Below, piece by piece: positions 1 to 6,486 of a stretch of DNA of 14,161 nucleotides. The DNA comes from Bacillota bacterium. Its GTDB lineage: Bacteria > Bacillota > Sulfobacillia > RBS10-35 > JAJYVM01. The stretch is from NCBI GenBank assembly GCA_021792015.1, contig JAJYVM010000050.1:1-14161 (forward strand). The letters run 5' to 3'. Below the pieces are notes generated by a model. It made no database searches. It saw only the letters and a program-made list of their open reading frames with translations, and was not told the DNA's origin. Position 1 is the stretch's first letter. Every line of letters starts with the position of its first letter. Position numbers and translations under genes: made by a program.

Positions 1-717
1 GGGCCGGACCACCTTCTCGAACCAGAGGTCGAGGGCGTAGTGCAGGTAGACGTTCGCGAGCAAGGGCGAGAGCGGTCCCCCTTGGGGCGTGCCCTCTTCC
101 GGGTGCGTCACGATGCCTTTGTCGCAGGTCCCCGCCTTCAGCCACTTGCGGATCAGGCGCAGGATCCACGGGTCGCCGACCTTGAGCTCCAGCATGCGCA
201 GCAGCCAGTCGTGGTCGATGTGGTCGAAGTAGCCGCGGATGTCGGCCTCCAGCACATACTGTGCTTCGCCGTCCATCACGGTGGTGCGTATCTGACGCAG
301 TGCATCGTGCGCCCGTCGACCCGGCCGGAATCCGAAGGAGCACCCCCGGAAGATCGGCTCGTAGATGGCCCCCAAGATGCGGGCGACGGCCGCTTGCAGC
401 AGCCTGTCCTCGACCGTGGGGATACCGAGCGGCCGGAGCTTCACCGGGTTGCCAGCCTTCGGGATATACGTCCGGCGGACGTAAGGCGCATCGTAGGCGC
501 CGCGCTTCATCCGCTCCACCAGGTCCGCGACGTGGGCATCCACGTCCTGAGCGTACTCGGCCATGCTGACTCGATCGACGCCAGGGGCACCGTGTTGGTT
601 CATCCGGACGAAGGTTTCTTTTAGCATCTCTTCTGACAGGTGATGGGCCAGGGCGGTGAACCGCTCGCGCGGCTTCGCCTTGGCCTTTTCGGCGATGCGT
701 TCCAGCCCCGCGGACAA
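1..717 (-). CDS. ltrA: Group II intron reverse transcriptase/maturase, N-terminal part
   Basis: LtrA-type intron-encoded protein that helps its intron fold and splice and reverse-transcribes it during retrohoming. The 239 visible codons are open without a frameshift. Visible RT blocks in order are: an N-terminal region with GAPGVDRVSM; TYIPKAGNPVKLRPLGIPT (fingers); FGFRPGRRAHDAL; the YVLEADIRGYFDHIDHDWLL block with the first catalytic Asp; and GTPQGGPLSPLLANVYLHYA. The YADD catalytic box and the maturase and possible endonuclease domains are cut off by the window edge. The start is taken as TTG at 715-717, because AGGAGG (725-730, minus strand) sits 7 nt upstream. The first in-frame ATG lies well inside the conserved region. 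Whether the full protein is intact cannot be judged here. Confidence 0.93.
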   Translation of the reverse strand, partial: MSAGLERIAEKAKAKPRERFTALAHHLSEEMLKETFVRMNQHGAPGVDRVSMAEYAQDVDAHVADLVERMKRGAYDAPYVRRTYIPKAGNPVKLRPLGIPTVEDRLLQAAVARILGAIYEPIFRGCSFGFRPGRRAHDALRQIRTTVMDGEAQYVLEADIRGYFDHIDHDWLLRMLELKVGDPWILRLIRKWLKAGTCDKGIVTHPEEGTPQGGPLSPLLANVYLHYALDLWFEKVVRP

Positions 718-1259
718 TCGTGGTCCTCCTCTGCGTGAGGCGATTTGCTTGGCTGAAGCGCTGAGACCGTGTCCCTCCTTCCCCCTGCGCGCGGCTTTCC
801 CACGCTCTGAGTACTATGAGGGGCTCCGACTCCTCCCGGCGCATCTGCCGCCCTTTGGCACAGCCTTTGGGTGGGGCATACGCTTCCGCGACGCCGGGAG
901 GTCTCCCGTGTTCCGACCGTGCGACTTTCCGCCATGCCGCGCTCTTAGGCCCCGCCGGGGTCTCCGGCGACCTTGCCTTGTCGGTCGCCTACTGTTGCCT
1001 TCCGGGATTCCGAAGCCCGTCGGCCCCCGGTCGTCGTCTTTACGAGGCTGGATCGCTTCGCCCTTGCGGGCTGCGGCCTGGTCGTCGCGCTGCCTACGCT
1101 TGACCCGTGCCCTCGCGGGCACGCGCCCAAGGCTCGCTCCGCCGCGGGTGGCTGGCCCTTACGGCGGCGGGAATCTCACCCGCTTCCCACGGTCAGCTTT
1201 CACGGCGCACTCGGCATGTTGCCCCAGGAACCGCTAAACCCGGGCCTTCACCCGGGCAC
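718..1259 (-). ncRNA. Group II intron RNA core, domains I-III and start of IV
   Basis: These 540 bp have no convincing protein but look like a group II ribozyme on the minus strand. There is a GCGGG-TGAGATT-CCCGC hairpin near 1170-1192 and a perfect 7-bp stem capped by a GCGA (GNRA) tetraloop at 1106-1123. Typical intron phrases such as GGAAAGTCGCACGGTCGG (near 920-937) and GTACTCAGAGCGTGGGAAAG (near 798-817) follow, and then the ribosome binding site of the reverse transcriptase. Open frames in this stretch have the Arg/Pro-rich composition of GC-rich non-coding DNA. Domain borders and EBS sequences were not assigned. Confidence 0.75.
725..730 (-). promoter_or_regulatory. Ribosome binding site that fixes the RT start
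   Basis: A perfect AGGAGG on the minus strand lies 7 nt before TTG (715-717). It decides for this TTG over later in-frame ATG codons, and places the start of the intron protein in the domain IV loop of the intron, the usual location. Confidence 0.7.
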
Positions 1260-1311
1260 GCCATTCAGCTTGACCAAAACCGCGCCCGACTCCGACGGCT
1301 GCCACCAGCCG

Positions 1312-1497
1312 CTACACGAAGTAATACCACGACGCCGCCGCGCCGTAGGTGATGGCCGTGTGGTGGACCAGCACGAGGGCGACCAGCCCAGCCCCGAGGT
1401 AGTCGAGGTGGTGCAGGCGCGCGGAACCTGGCTGGATGGCCGGCCCCGCCAGACCCGCGTCCGCCCTCGCCTCCGGCGCGGGAGCCGCGGTCACCAC
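1312..1497 (-). pseudogene. Truncated acyltransferase-3 family membrane protein (N-terminal remnant)
   Basis: A 61-codon frame. Its residues from about 27 on (RLHHLDYLGAGLVALVLVHH, then AITYGAAASWYYF) match the start of acyltransferase family 3 integral membrane proteins. Those begin with a short basic stretch, 'LDYLR' and a first TM helix containing a conserved His, followed by a 'YG..G.WYY' motif. Such proteins normally have about 350 residues and ten TM helices; this frame stops at TAG right after SWYYFV. The group II intron begins about 50 bp further downstream. The start is GTG at 1495-1497 or the adjacent GTG, with an AAGGGG-like site upstream. I read it as a broken gene. It could still be the 5' exon of a gene continuing beyond the intron if the stop is recent or erroneous. 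Confidence 0.55.
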
Positions 1498-1777
1498 GGC
1501 GGCCCAACCCCTTCATGCGCGCGGCTGGCGCCGACCCTCCCGGCGCGCCTTCGCGGTCACACGCACTGGGCCCGCGGCCGGAGTGGCCGGGATGCGGGGT
1601 GGGCGTGCAAGCCGCGCGACGGGCAGCCGGGCGCCGAAACGGCGCCGCGAGCATCACCGCCGCCTGCCGGAGGCCGGGCCGGCGTCCCCGGGCGAGGGCG
1701 GGTGCGGCACCCCGTCGCGGGGGCAGCGCCAGTCGTGCACCCCATCCGGCGCCGCCCGCCAGCAGGGCCCCAACCCG
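1498..1777. other. Intergenic stretch with no supported gene
   Basis: About 280 bp of extremely GC-rich DNA between the acyltransferase remnant and the end of the membrane protein gene. Open frames on both strands here are Arg/Ala/Pro/Gly-rich and match nothing I recognise. No U-tract terminator, tRNA or clear promoter was seen. It may be decayed coding sequence. Confidence 0.4.
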
Positions 1778-2416
1778 TCAGCCACGCCGTGCGGGCTTTC
1801 TCGGCGGGCGGGGTGCCGGTCGGTCCAGGCGCGCGATCCGCTGCAGGTCGGCGAGCTCGCCCCGCGTGCGCGCGTCGGGCGCCCGCACCTTGAGCGGCAG
1901 CACCGAGGGCGCCTCGGCCAGGATGCGGCAGGAGTCGTGCAGCGCCGCGGCCCGCGGCGCCTCCGAGGCGGCGAAGACGCCGGCGACCAGGCCCGCCTCC
2001 AGCCGCTCGGCCGTGGCGGCCCAGTCCACCGATCCGCTGCCGCGCACGGCGGCCTCGACGCCCACCGCGCGCAGCCCGGCCAGCACGGCGCGCTGGGCGC
2101 GGTCCCCGGCCCGCCGCGCCTGCTCGTCCTCGCGCAGCACCCAGAGCATGTGCCAGGCGGCGCTGGCGTAGGCCGTCAGCGACACCAGCAGCAGCACGAC
2201 GCCGAGGCCGTAGGGGCGGATGGCCAGGGCGCCCGCCGGCTGGCGCAGCAGCGCGTCGCCCACGGCGAACCCGAGGTAGGCCGCGCCGAGGACCGCGCAC
2301 GTCCACCACCCGGCCGCGCGGAAGGCCGCCGGCAGCACCAGGGGCCGGCCGGTCGCCATCCAGAGCTGTGCCGCCGCGACCCCGGCGGCGAGAAGCAGGC
2401 CCATCCCGAAGAGCAT
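1778..2416 (-). CDS. Hypothetical membrane protein, about three TM helices plus cytoplasmic tail
   Basis: I do not recognise this 212-residue protein. From the ATG at 2414-2416 it shows a hydrophobic segment at about 1-20, a second at about 31-52 (WWTCAVLGAAYLGFAVGDAL) and a third at about 68-92 (GLGVVLLLVSLTAYASAAWH). A charged segment (LREDEQARRAGDRAQR) and a soluble C-terminal domain of about 110 residues follow, ending in a Pro/Arg-rich tail. The start is uncertain: a GTG at 2426-2428, preceded by an AAGGGG-like sequence, is an alternative, while the frame extended to 2536 adds Pro/Arg-rich sequence that looks untranslated. It is divergent from the selenoprotein cluster. Clear TM segments in this frame make it a better candidate than the overlapping frames. 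Confidence 0.6.
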   Translation of the reverse strand: MLFGMGLLLAAGVAAAQLWMATGRPLVLPAAFRAAGWWTCAVLGAAYLGFAVGDALLRQPAGALAIRPYGLGVVLLLVSLTAYASAAWHMLWVLREDEQARRAGDRAQRAVLAGLRAVGVEAAVRGSGSVDWAATAERLEAGLVAGVFAASEAPRAAALHDSCRILAEAPSVLPLKVRAPDARTRGELADLQRIARLDRPAPRPPRKPARRG

Positions 2417-2529
2417 GGACTCCGCCACAGCCCCCACCCCTTGTGGCAGCGGCTTCGCGCCGGCGGGCCGGGGAACCTGCCGCGGCCGCGCGGCGTCCTG
2501 TATGGTGGAGCGGGGTGACTCATTGCGCC

Positions 2530-2973
2530 ATGGCACTCACAGTGGGCGATCCGGCACCGTCCCTACAGATCGGCGACTTCGACCTCTCGGCCCTGCGCGG
2601 CCGGACGGCAGCCGTGCTCTATGGTATGCGGGACTTCGGCTGACTGCAGTGTCAGGGCCACGTCCGCCAGTTGGCGGCGCGGGCCGGCGAGCTGAAGCGC
2701 CTTGGGGCCGAGGTCTACATCATCGGGCCGGGCTCGGACGAGCGCGCAGCTCAGCTGCGGCAGCGGCTGGGGGTATCGGTCCCCATCCTGGCCGACCCAA
2801 CGGGCGCAAACCTCGACGCCCTGGGCCTGACGCGGGTCCTCGGCCCCTTCCGGTCCTCGGGCTCTGTGGTGGTGGACCGCGAGGGCAGGGTGCTGTATGC
2901 GCTGCGCACGGCCAACCCGAGCGCGGCCCTGCGGCTGCCGGCGATTCTCGGCGCCCTGGGCGGGGCCGGATGA
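2530..2973 (+). CDS. Peroxiredoxin-like (thioredoxin-fold) selenoprotein with UxxC motif
   Basis: A 147-residue AhpC/TSA-like redoxin if the single in-frame TGA at 2641-2643 is read as selenocysteine. It opens with LTVGDPAPSLQIGDFDLSAL, the usual N-terminus of Prx-like proteins, then TAAVLYGMRDFG, then U(38)-L-Q-C(41), then QGHVRQLAARAGELKRLGAEV. The body follows the family (GPGSDERAAQL; VPILADPTGANLDALGL; SGSVVVDREGRVLYAL). TGA falls exactly where relatives carry the first Cys of CxxC, the reading frame stays open on both sides, and a hairpin fits a bacterial SECIS. It is probably a thiol oxidoreductase or peroxidase. The start is ATG 2530; GTG 2515 is an in-frame alternative. The stop overlaps the lipoprotein start (ATGA). 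A decayed CxxC gene or a sequencing error is the main alternative; the selB/selC machinery is not in the window. Confidence 0.82.
2656..2685 (+). promoter_or_regulatory. Putative bacterial SECIS element
   Basis: A hairpin immediately downstream of the in-frame UGA (2641-2643). The upper stem CCGCC (2664-2668) pairs with GGCGG (2673-2677) around loop AGUU (2669-2672), placing G2670 and U2671 in the loop, 27-28 nt after the UGA. Below it U2663 is bulged, C2661-G2662 pair with C2678-G2679, and GGCC (2656-2659) pairs with GGCC (2682-2685). A bulged U below a short stem with G and U in the apical loop is the layout SelB recognises in the E. coli fdhF SECIS. The pairing was found by eye, not by folding. 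Confidence 0.6.
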
Positions 2974-3695
2974 AGGCGGCGGCCGCCGCCATTGCCCTCA
3001 CACTCCTGCTTGCGGCCGGCTGCGGGGCGGCGCCGGCGGCGCCGCCCACCATCACCGCATCCGTCAAGGACGTGCACTCGACCCAGCCGCCCTACAGCGC
3101 GACCCTGCACCTGCCCACGCTGACCTGGAGCGGCCATGCGAGCATCGCCGACAAGGTCAACACCGCCGTCGACGCCTGGGCGTCCGACCAGGTCGCCACC
3201 TTCGGCGCGCGCGTGGCGCAGGACCTGGACAGCGCCAGGAACCTGCCGGCCTCGCTGCCCCAGAGCAGCATGACCATCACCTACAAGGTGGCGCGGGTCA
3301 GCGCGGGCGTGCTCTCCTACAGCTTCGAGCTGGAGCCCTACGTGCGCGGCGCCGCCCACCCCGAGCAGAACCCGGCCGGCCTGACCTTCAACCTGAAGGA
3401 CGGCGGCGCATACACCCTCCCCGGGCTGTTCAAGCCGGGCGCCGCCTACCTGCCGGTGCTGGCCAAGGCGGCGGGCAGCGGCCTGGCCGCCTTCCACCCG
3501 GCCGGCGCCCGCTGCTACCTCGGCAAGGGCCCGGCGGCCACCGCCGACCAGTTCGCCGCCTGGTGGCTGAGCACTGGGGGCCTGGTGCTCGCCTTCCCCG
3601 CCGGGGTGTACACGGCCAGCTACTGCGGCCCGCCGGCGGTGACGGTGCCGCCGAGCCAACTGAAGGGCATCGCCGCGCCGGGATCGCCCCTGTGA
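2970..3695 (+). CDS. DUF4163/DUF3298 (PdaC/RsiV-like) lipoprotein
   Basis: A 241-residue secreted lipoprotein. Residues 1-18 are a lipoprotein signal with lipobox LAAG-C (Cys18 as the lipidated residue), followed by an Ala/Pro linker. The mature part begins with an extended strand region (ITASVKDVHSTQPPYSATLH, then LTWSGHASIADKVNTAVDAW) typical of DUF4163. It continues into a DUF3298-like part (YSFELEPYVRGAAHPEQNPA; TFNLKDGGAYTLPGLFKPGA). This architecture is shared by PdaC-type envelope proteins and the extracellular part of the anti-sigma factor RsiV, but no catalytic domain or TM anchor is present, so it is likely an envelope-facing binding or sensor protein. It overlaps its neighbours by 4 bp on each side (ATGA at 2970-2973 and GTGA at 3692-3695), which indicates translational coupling. 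The family call is by motif memory; function is unknown. Confidence 0.75.
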   Translation: MKAAAAAIALTLLLAAGCGAAPAAPPTITASVKDVHSTQPPYSATLHLPTLTWSGHASIADKVNTAVDAWASDQVATFGARVAQDLDSARNLPASLPQSSMTITYKVARVSAGVLSYSFELEPYVRGAAHPEQNPAGLTFNLKDGGAYTLPGLFKPGAAYLPVLAKAAGSGLAAFHPAGARCYLGKGPAATADQFAAWWLSTGGLVLAFPAGVYTASYCGPPAVTVPPSQLKGIAAPGSPL

Positions 3696-4198
3696 CGCTG
3701 CGGGCGCTGACGCCGGCCGACGCGGCCGGCTACCGCGCGCTGCGGGCCAGCTCGCTGGCGGAGTCGCCGGCCGCCTTCTCACGCGCAGAGGCCGAGTCCG
3801 AGGCGGTGCTCGCCGCCCGGTTCGGCGAGGCCGCCGGCGGCTTCACCCTGGGTGCCTTGGCCGAGGGCGGCGAGCTGGCGGGGTTCGTCTCGTTCACGCG
3901 CGAGCGCGGCGAGAAGGTGGCGCACAAGGGGTTCTTGACGGGGAGGTACGTGGCGCCGCCGTGGCGCGGCCGGGACATCGGGCGCCGGCTGTACGCGGAG
4001 CTTGTCGGGCGCGTGCGCGCCCTCTCGGGAATCTCGCAGCTGACCCCAGGCGTGACGGCGGCGAGCCCGCCCGCCGGGGCCCTCTACCTCAGCCTGGGCT
4101 TTCGGCCGCATGGGTTGGAGCCCCGCGCCCTGCGGGTCGGCGGCCGCTACCTCGACGAGGAGCTGATGGTGCTGGAGCTGGACGCAAGGCACCCGTAA
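3692..4198 (+). CDS. GNAT family N-acetyltransferase
   Basis: A 168-residue Gcn5-related acetyltransferase. The N-terminus TLRALTPADAAGYRALRASS is the usual first strand and helix. FTLGALAEGGELAGFVSFTR gives strands 2-4. The acetyl-CoA loop is in YVAPPWRGRDIGRRLYAELV (R-G-R-D-I-G as the Q/RxxGxG/A signature). LTPGVTAASPPAGALYLSLG and FRPHGLEPRAL give the C-terminal half, where the usual 'N..A..LY..LGF' appears without its Asn. The start is GTG at 3692, overlapping the stop of the lipoprotein gene, so the two are probably coupled. The substrate cannot be predicted; small-molecule or amino-group acetylation is typical. It ends 21 bp before jetA. Confidence 0.85.
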   Translation: MTLRALTPADAAGYRALRASSLAESPAAFSRAEAESEAVLAARFGEAAGGFTLGALAEGGELAGFVSFTRERGEKVAHKGFLTGRYVAPPWRGRDIGRRLYAELVGRVRALSGISQLTPGVTAASPPAGALYLSLGFRPHGLEPRALRVGGRYLDEELMVLELDARHP

Positions 4199-4207
4199 GG
4201 GTCGCGG

Positions 4208-4213
4208 TACAAT
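4208..4213 (+). promoter_or_regulatory. Possible -10 element upstream of jetA
   Basis: TACAAT lies in the 21-bp gap between the GNAT stop and the proposed GTG start of jetA. Transcription starting 6-7 bp downstream would begin at or next to the GTG, giving a leaderless mRNA. No good -35 box is seen at 17 bp spacing, so support is weak, and read-through from the upstream cluster is equally possible. Confidence 0.25.
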
Positions 4214-4219
4214 GGACCT

Positions 4220-5770
4220 GTGGACAGACACCGCAATGGGCAACTGCAGCTGCCGGAGGCGGCCGGGGACCCAGCCGTGGACCTGGCGGCCGCGCCGGCC
4301 GACGAGGCGATCGCGGTCGACGAGGCCGGTGAGGAGGGCGACCCGCGCGCCAGGCGCCTGCGTGCCCTCCTGCACACCCAGCCCGTGCACGCCCTGGAGC
4401 TCAACAAGGGCAGCCGCGGCAAGGACAAGTACGAGCCCTACGACCTGATCGTCCTCCAGCTCGAAGCCATCGATTACATCACCGACAACATGGATCCGCA
4501 GCGCGGCGTGCCGGACGAGGCCGTTCGCTCCCACCTGGCGCGGCTGGCGGCCGAGATGGCGCCACGCCGCCCTCGCTCGGAGCACCGCGAGATCGCCGCC
4601 GTGGTCCTGAGCGCACTCGAGAACGAGGGCCAGGGCCGGTTTCTGATCGGGTACAGCGACCCCGCCCATCCCGGCGTGCGGCTGCGGACGGATGTCGAAT
4701 TGGTGCGTGCCGTCCAAGGCGAGGACGGCGGCGTGGAGCTGCGGGCCACACCCCAGGCGATCAACCTGCTGCTCGACGCCCTGGACCATGACATCGAGAG
4801 CGCCGAGGACGCCATGGCCGTCATGTTCAGGGTGCAGTTCGAGCGCGGCCGCCTCAGCAAGGCCGCCGCCCACGCCCAGACCATGCGCCGCCTCTCAATC
4901 TCGTACCGCGAGCAGATCCAGGACTTCCTGGCCGCCGCCGCCCGCGACATCTCGCGCGTCGATTGGTCCGGCGAGGGCATGGCCACCATCGACCGGGCCT
5001 ACGCGCATCTGGAAACCCGCCTGCGCGAGGACGATGCGACGATGGCCAGGGTTGCGGACCAGCACGATGCCACCGACGACCCGGAGCGCCGCGGCCGGCT
5101 GGCTGAGATCCTGACCCTGCTGCAGGACTGCAACCACCGGCACCGCGAGCTGCACACCCATCTCATGACGGCGCGCCACGACCTGCGCGCGCACCACGCG
5201 CAGCAGCGGCTGGCCGCCCCGTCCGGCCTCGGTCTGGTGGACGTGCACGCGGAGGTGCTGCAGCCGGCGCTCCAGCTCGCCGCCTGGCAGGTGGTGGCCG
5301 TGCTTGAGCGGGTGGCGGGCGGTGTGGTGCCGCCGCAGGTGCCCGCCGTCGTGGATCTGTTCGGCCTCTCCGCCTACCTTTGGCGACCGCTGGTGGAGCG
5401 GAAGCCAACCCTTGCGCCCGTCGAGGAGGCCGACCTCGAAGACGAGGTGCAGCCGCCCCCGCGGTTTCCGGCGGAGGCCGTCGCCGCGGCGCGTGCCGTC
5501 CTGGCCGGCGTCCGCGGCGAGCAGTCGCTCGGCGAGCTGCTGGCCAGCGTGGCGGCAGGCGGGCTTCCCCGGGCCACCGACGACCTTGTGGCCATCGGTG
5601 CCCTGGAGGCCTTCATGACCGACGGCCAGGACGACGCACCCGATTCCCGCGCGGACGGAGCGTCCTGGCATCTCGTGCCCTCCACCCTGCGCGCGGCGCG
5701 CACCGGCGGGCGACTGGCGGCGGATCGCTTTTTCGGCGACGACCTCGTCCTGCGGCAGGCCCGGCCGTGA
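4220..5770 (+). CDS. jetA: Wadjet-type defence protein JetA (kleisin-like subunit)
   Basis: A 516-residue protein, first gene of a four-gene Jet cluster. The first 45 residues are acidic and low complexity. A conserved-looking block then starts (LELNKGSRGKDKYEPYDLIV; LEAIDYITDNMDPQRGVPDE), followed by a segment resembling a winged-helix or 'FLxxYSD' region. A helical stretch comes next (LRATPQAINLLLDALDHDIE; RLSISYREQIQDFLAAAARD), and long helices around residues 270-330 end in a C-terminal helical domain. In Wadjet, JetA is the kleisin that bridges the SMC heads and carries JetB. The assignment rests mainly on gene order and on the clear SMC and JetD partners; I do not see a type I DUF3375 pattern. 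The start is the first GTG after an in-frame stop at 4196, without a good ribosome binding site; GTG 4276 is an alternative. The end overlaps jetB (GTGA). Confidence 0.7.
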   Translation: MDRHRNGQLQLPEAAGDPAVDLAAAPADEAIAVDEAGEEGDPRARRLRALLHTQPVHALELNKGSRGKDKYEPYDLIVLQLEAIDYITDNMDPQRGVPDEAVRSHLARLAAEMAPRRPRSEHREIAAVVLSALENEGQGRFLIGYSDPAHPGVRLRTDVELVRAVQGEDGGVELRATPQAINLLLDALDHDIESAEDAMAVMFRVQFERGRLSKAAAHAQTMRRLSISYREQIQDFLAAAARDISRVDWSGEGMATIDRAYAHLETRLREDDATMARVADQHDATDDPERRGRLAEILTLLQDCNHRHRELHTHLMTARHDLRAHHAQQRLAAPSGLGLVDVHAEVLQPALQLAAWQVVAVLERVAGGVVPPQVPAVVDLFGLSAYLWRPLVERKPTLAPVEEADLEDEVQPPPRFPAEAVAAARAVLAGVRGEQSLGELLASVAAGGLPRATDDLVAIGALEAFMTDGQDDAPDSRADGASWHLVPSTLRAARTGGRLAADRFFGDDLVLRQARP

Positions 5771-6486
5771 GCGAGGACGATCTGCGCGAGGCGGCCCGCC
5801 TGCTGGCCTATACGCTGCAGCCCAGGGCGTACGCGGCGCAGCATCGGGGGTACGCCGAGCTGCTGGCGCGCTATCGCACGGACGCCCAGTTCCGCGCAGG
5901 CTTTCACGCCCTCGCGGAAGGCCTCGAGCTGGTCGTCCTGGAGGACTCGCCGCGTGGCCTGCTGGTCGGGGCGCGGCCCGACTCCGTCTTCGCCTTCCGC
6001 CTCGCCGAGTACCGCAAAGGCGCCACGCTTGAGCAACGCGTCCTCAGGGGCCTGATCATTCTCGGCATCGCGGCCTACTGCTACCCGACCCGCCGCCACC
6101 TGGAGGAGACGGGCATGCCGGTCTTCCAGGCCAAGGACGTCGATGACTTTCTGCGCGGTGCCTGCGAGCAGCTGCGCAAGGAGGCGGGCGATGCGATCGC
6201 CATGCCGGACGAGCCGGACCTGGCCATGGCCTGGCAGATCTACCTCAGCCAGCCGGCCGTGAAGGCCGGCGAGCGCCGGTCCCGCAGCGCCACCGTGCAC
6301 CTGATCGAGCAGATGCTCGACGACATGGTCCTCTGGGGCTTGGTGCGGGAGGAGGCCGACGCGGGCAAGGTCCGCCAGTTCCGCGCGCTGCCGCGCTTCC
6401 GGGCGCAGGTGCGGGAGATGGGCGCCCAGCACGGGCTCCGCGAGCTGGCACGGATCCGTGCGGAGCAGGCGGGGGCCTCCGCCTGA
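5767..6486 (+). CDS. jetB: Wadjet-type defence protein JetB (KITE/MukE-like subunit)
   Basis: A 239-residue mostly alpha-helical protein in the JetB position. JetB proteins are tandem winged-helix KITE subunits that bind the kleisin and DNA, as MukE and MksE do. Visible blocks are LREAARLLAYTLQPRAYAAQ, FHALAEGLELVVLEDSPRGL, the hydrophobic helix VLRGLIILGIAAYCYPTRRH, and a C-terminal winged-helix-like end (HLIEQMLDDMVLWGLVREEA) leading to a short basic tail. The 'LxxMxxxGLVR' pattern near residue 190 fits the recognition end of a wing-helix fold. GTG 5767 overlaps the jetA stop by 4 bp, and the stop shares one base with the jetC start (TGATG), so synthesis is probably coupled. The family call depends on position more than on recognised residues. 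Confidence 0.7.
   Translation: MSEDDLREAARLLAYTLQPRAYAAQHRGYAELLARYRTDAQFRAGFHALAEGLELVVLEDSPRGLLVGARPDSVFAFRLAEYRKGATLEQRVLRGLIILGIAAYCYPTRRHLEETGMPVFQAKDVDDFLRGACEQLRKEAGDAIAMPDEPDLAMAWQIYLSQPAVKAGERRSRSATVHLIEQMLDDMVLWGLVREEADAGKVRQFRALPRFRAQVREMGAQHGLRELARIRAEQAGASA

Larger units (their letters stand above)
1..1259 (-). mobile_element. Group II intron, 5' part (continues beyond the left edge)
   Basis: This is a retroelement read on the minus strand, made of a structured RNA core (718-1259) followed by its intron-encoded reverse transcriptase (1-717). The 3' end of the protein, domains V/VI and the 3' splice site lie outside the window. The 5' boundary is placed at 1259, where the minus strand reads GTGCCC and starts a CCCGGG/CCCGGG hairpin. 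This is a 4-of-5 match to the group II 5' consensus GUGYG. A second candidate, GTGCG, starts at 1210. The intron lies about 50 bp downstream of the stop of a truncated acyltransferase ORF. The identity is secure because RT and RNA features agree; the exact 5' end is an inference. Confidence 0.85.

Noticed and set aside
973..1893. Plus-strand open frame of about 300 codons
   Set aside because: It runs antisense through the intron RNA and the acyltransferase remnant, and is Arg/Pro/Gly-rich with no motifs.
1557..2309. Minus-strand Arg/Ala-rich frame overlapping the membrane protein
   Set aside because: It has no TM or domain pattern, whereas the frame at 1778-2416 has regular hydrophobic segments.
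2368..2643. Two separate short genes on either side of the TGA at 2641 (2530-2643 and 2671-2973)
   Set aside because: Both halves belong to one thioredoxin-fold domain in the same frame, and the TGA replaces the first Cys of CxxC, so selenocysteine read-through explains them better.
4212..4448. ATG-started frame at 4212 as the start of the defence operon
   Set aside because: It is in a different frame from JetA, ends after 78 codons, and is Arg/Thr/Pro-rich; the JetA frame carries the conserved-looking sequence.
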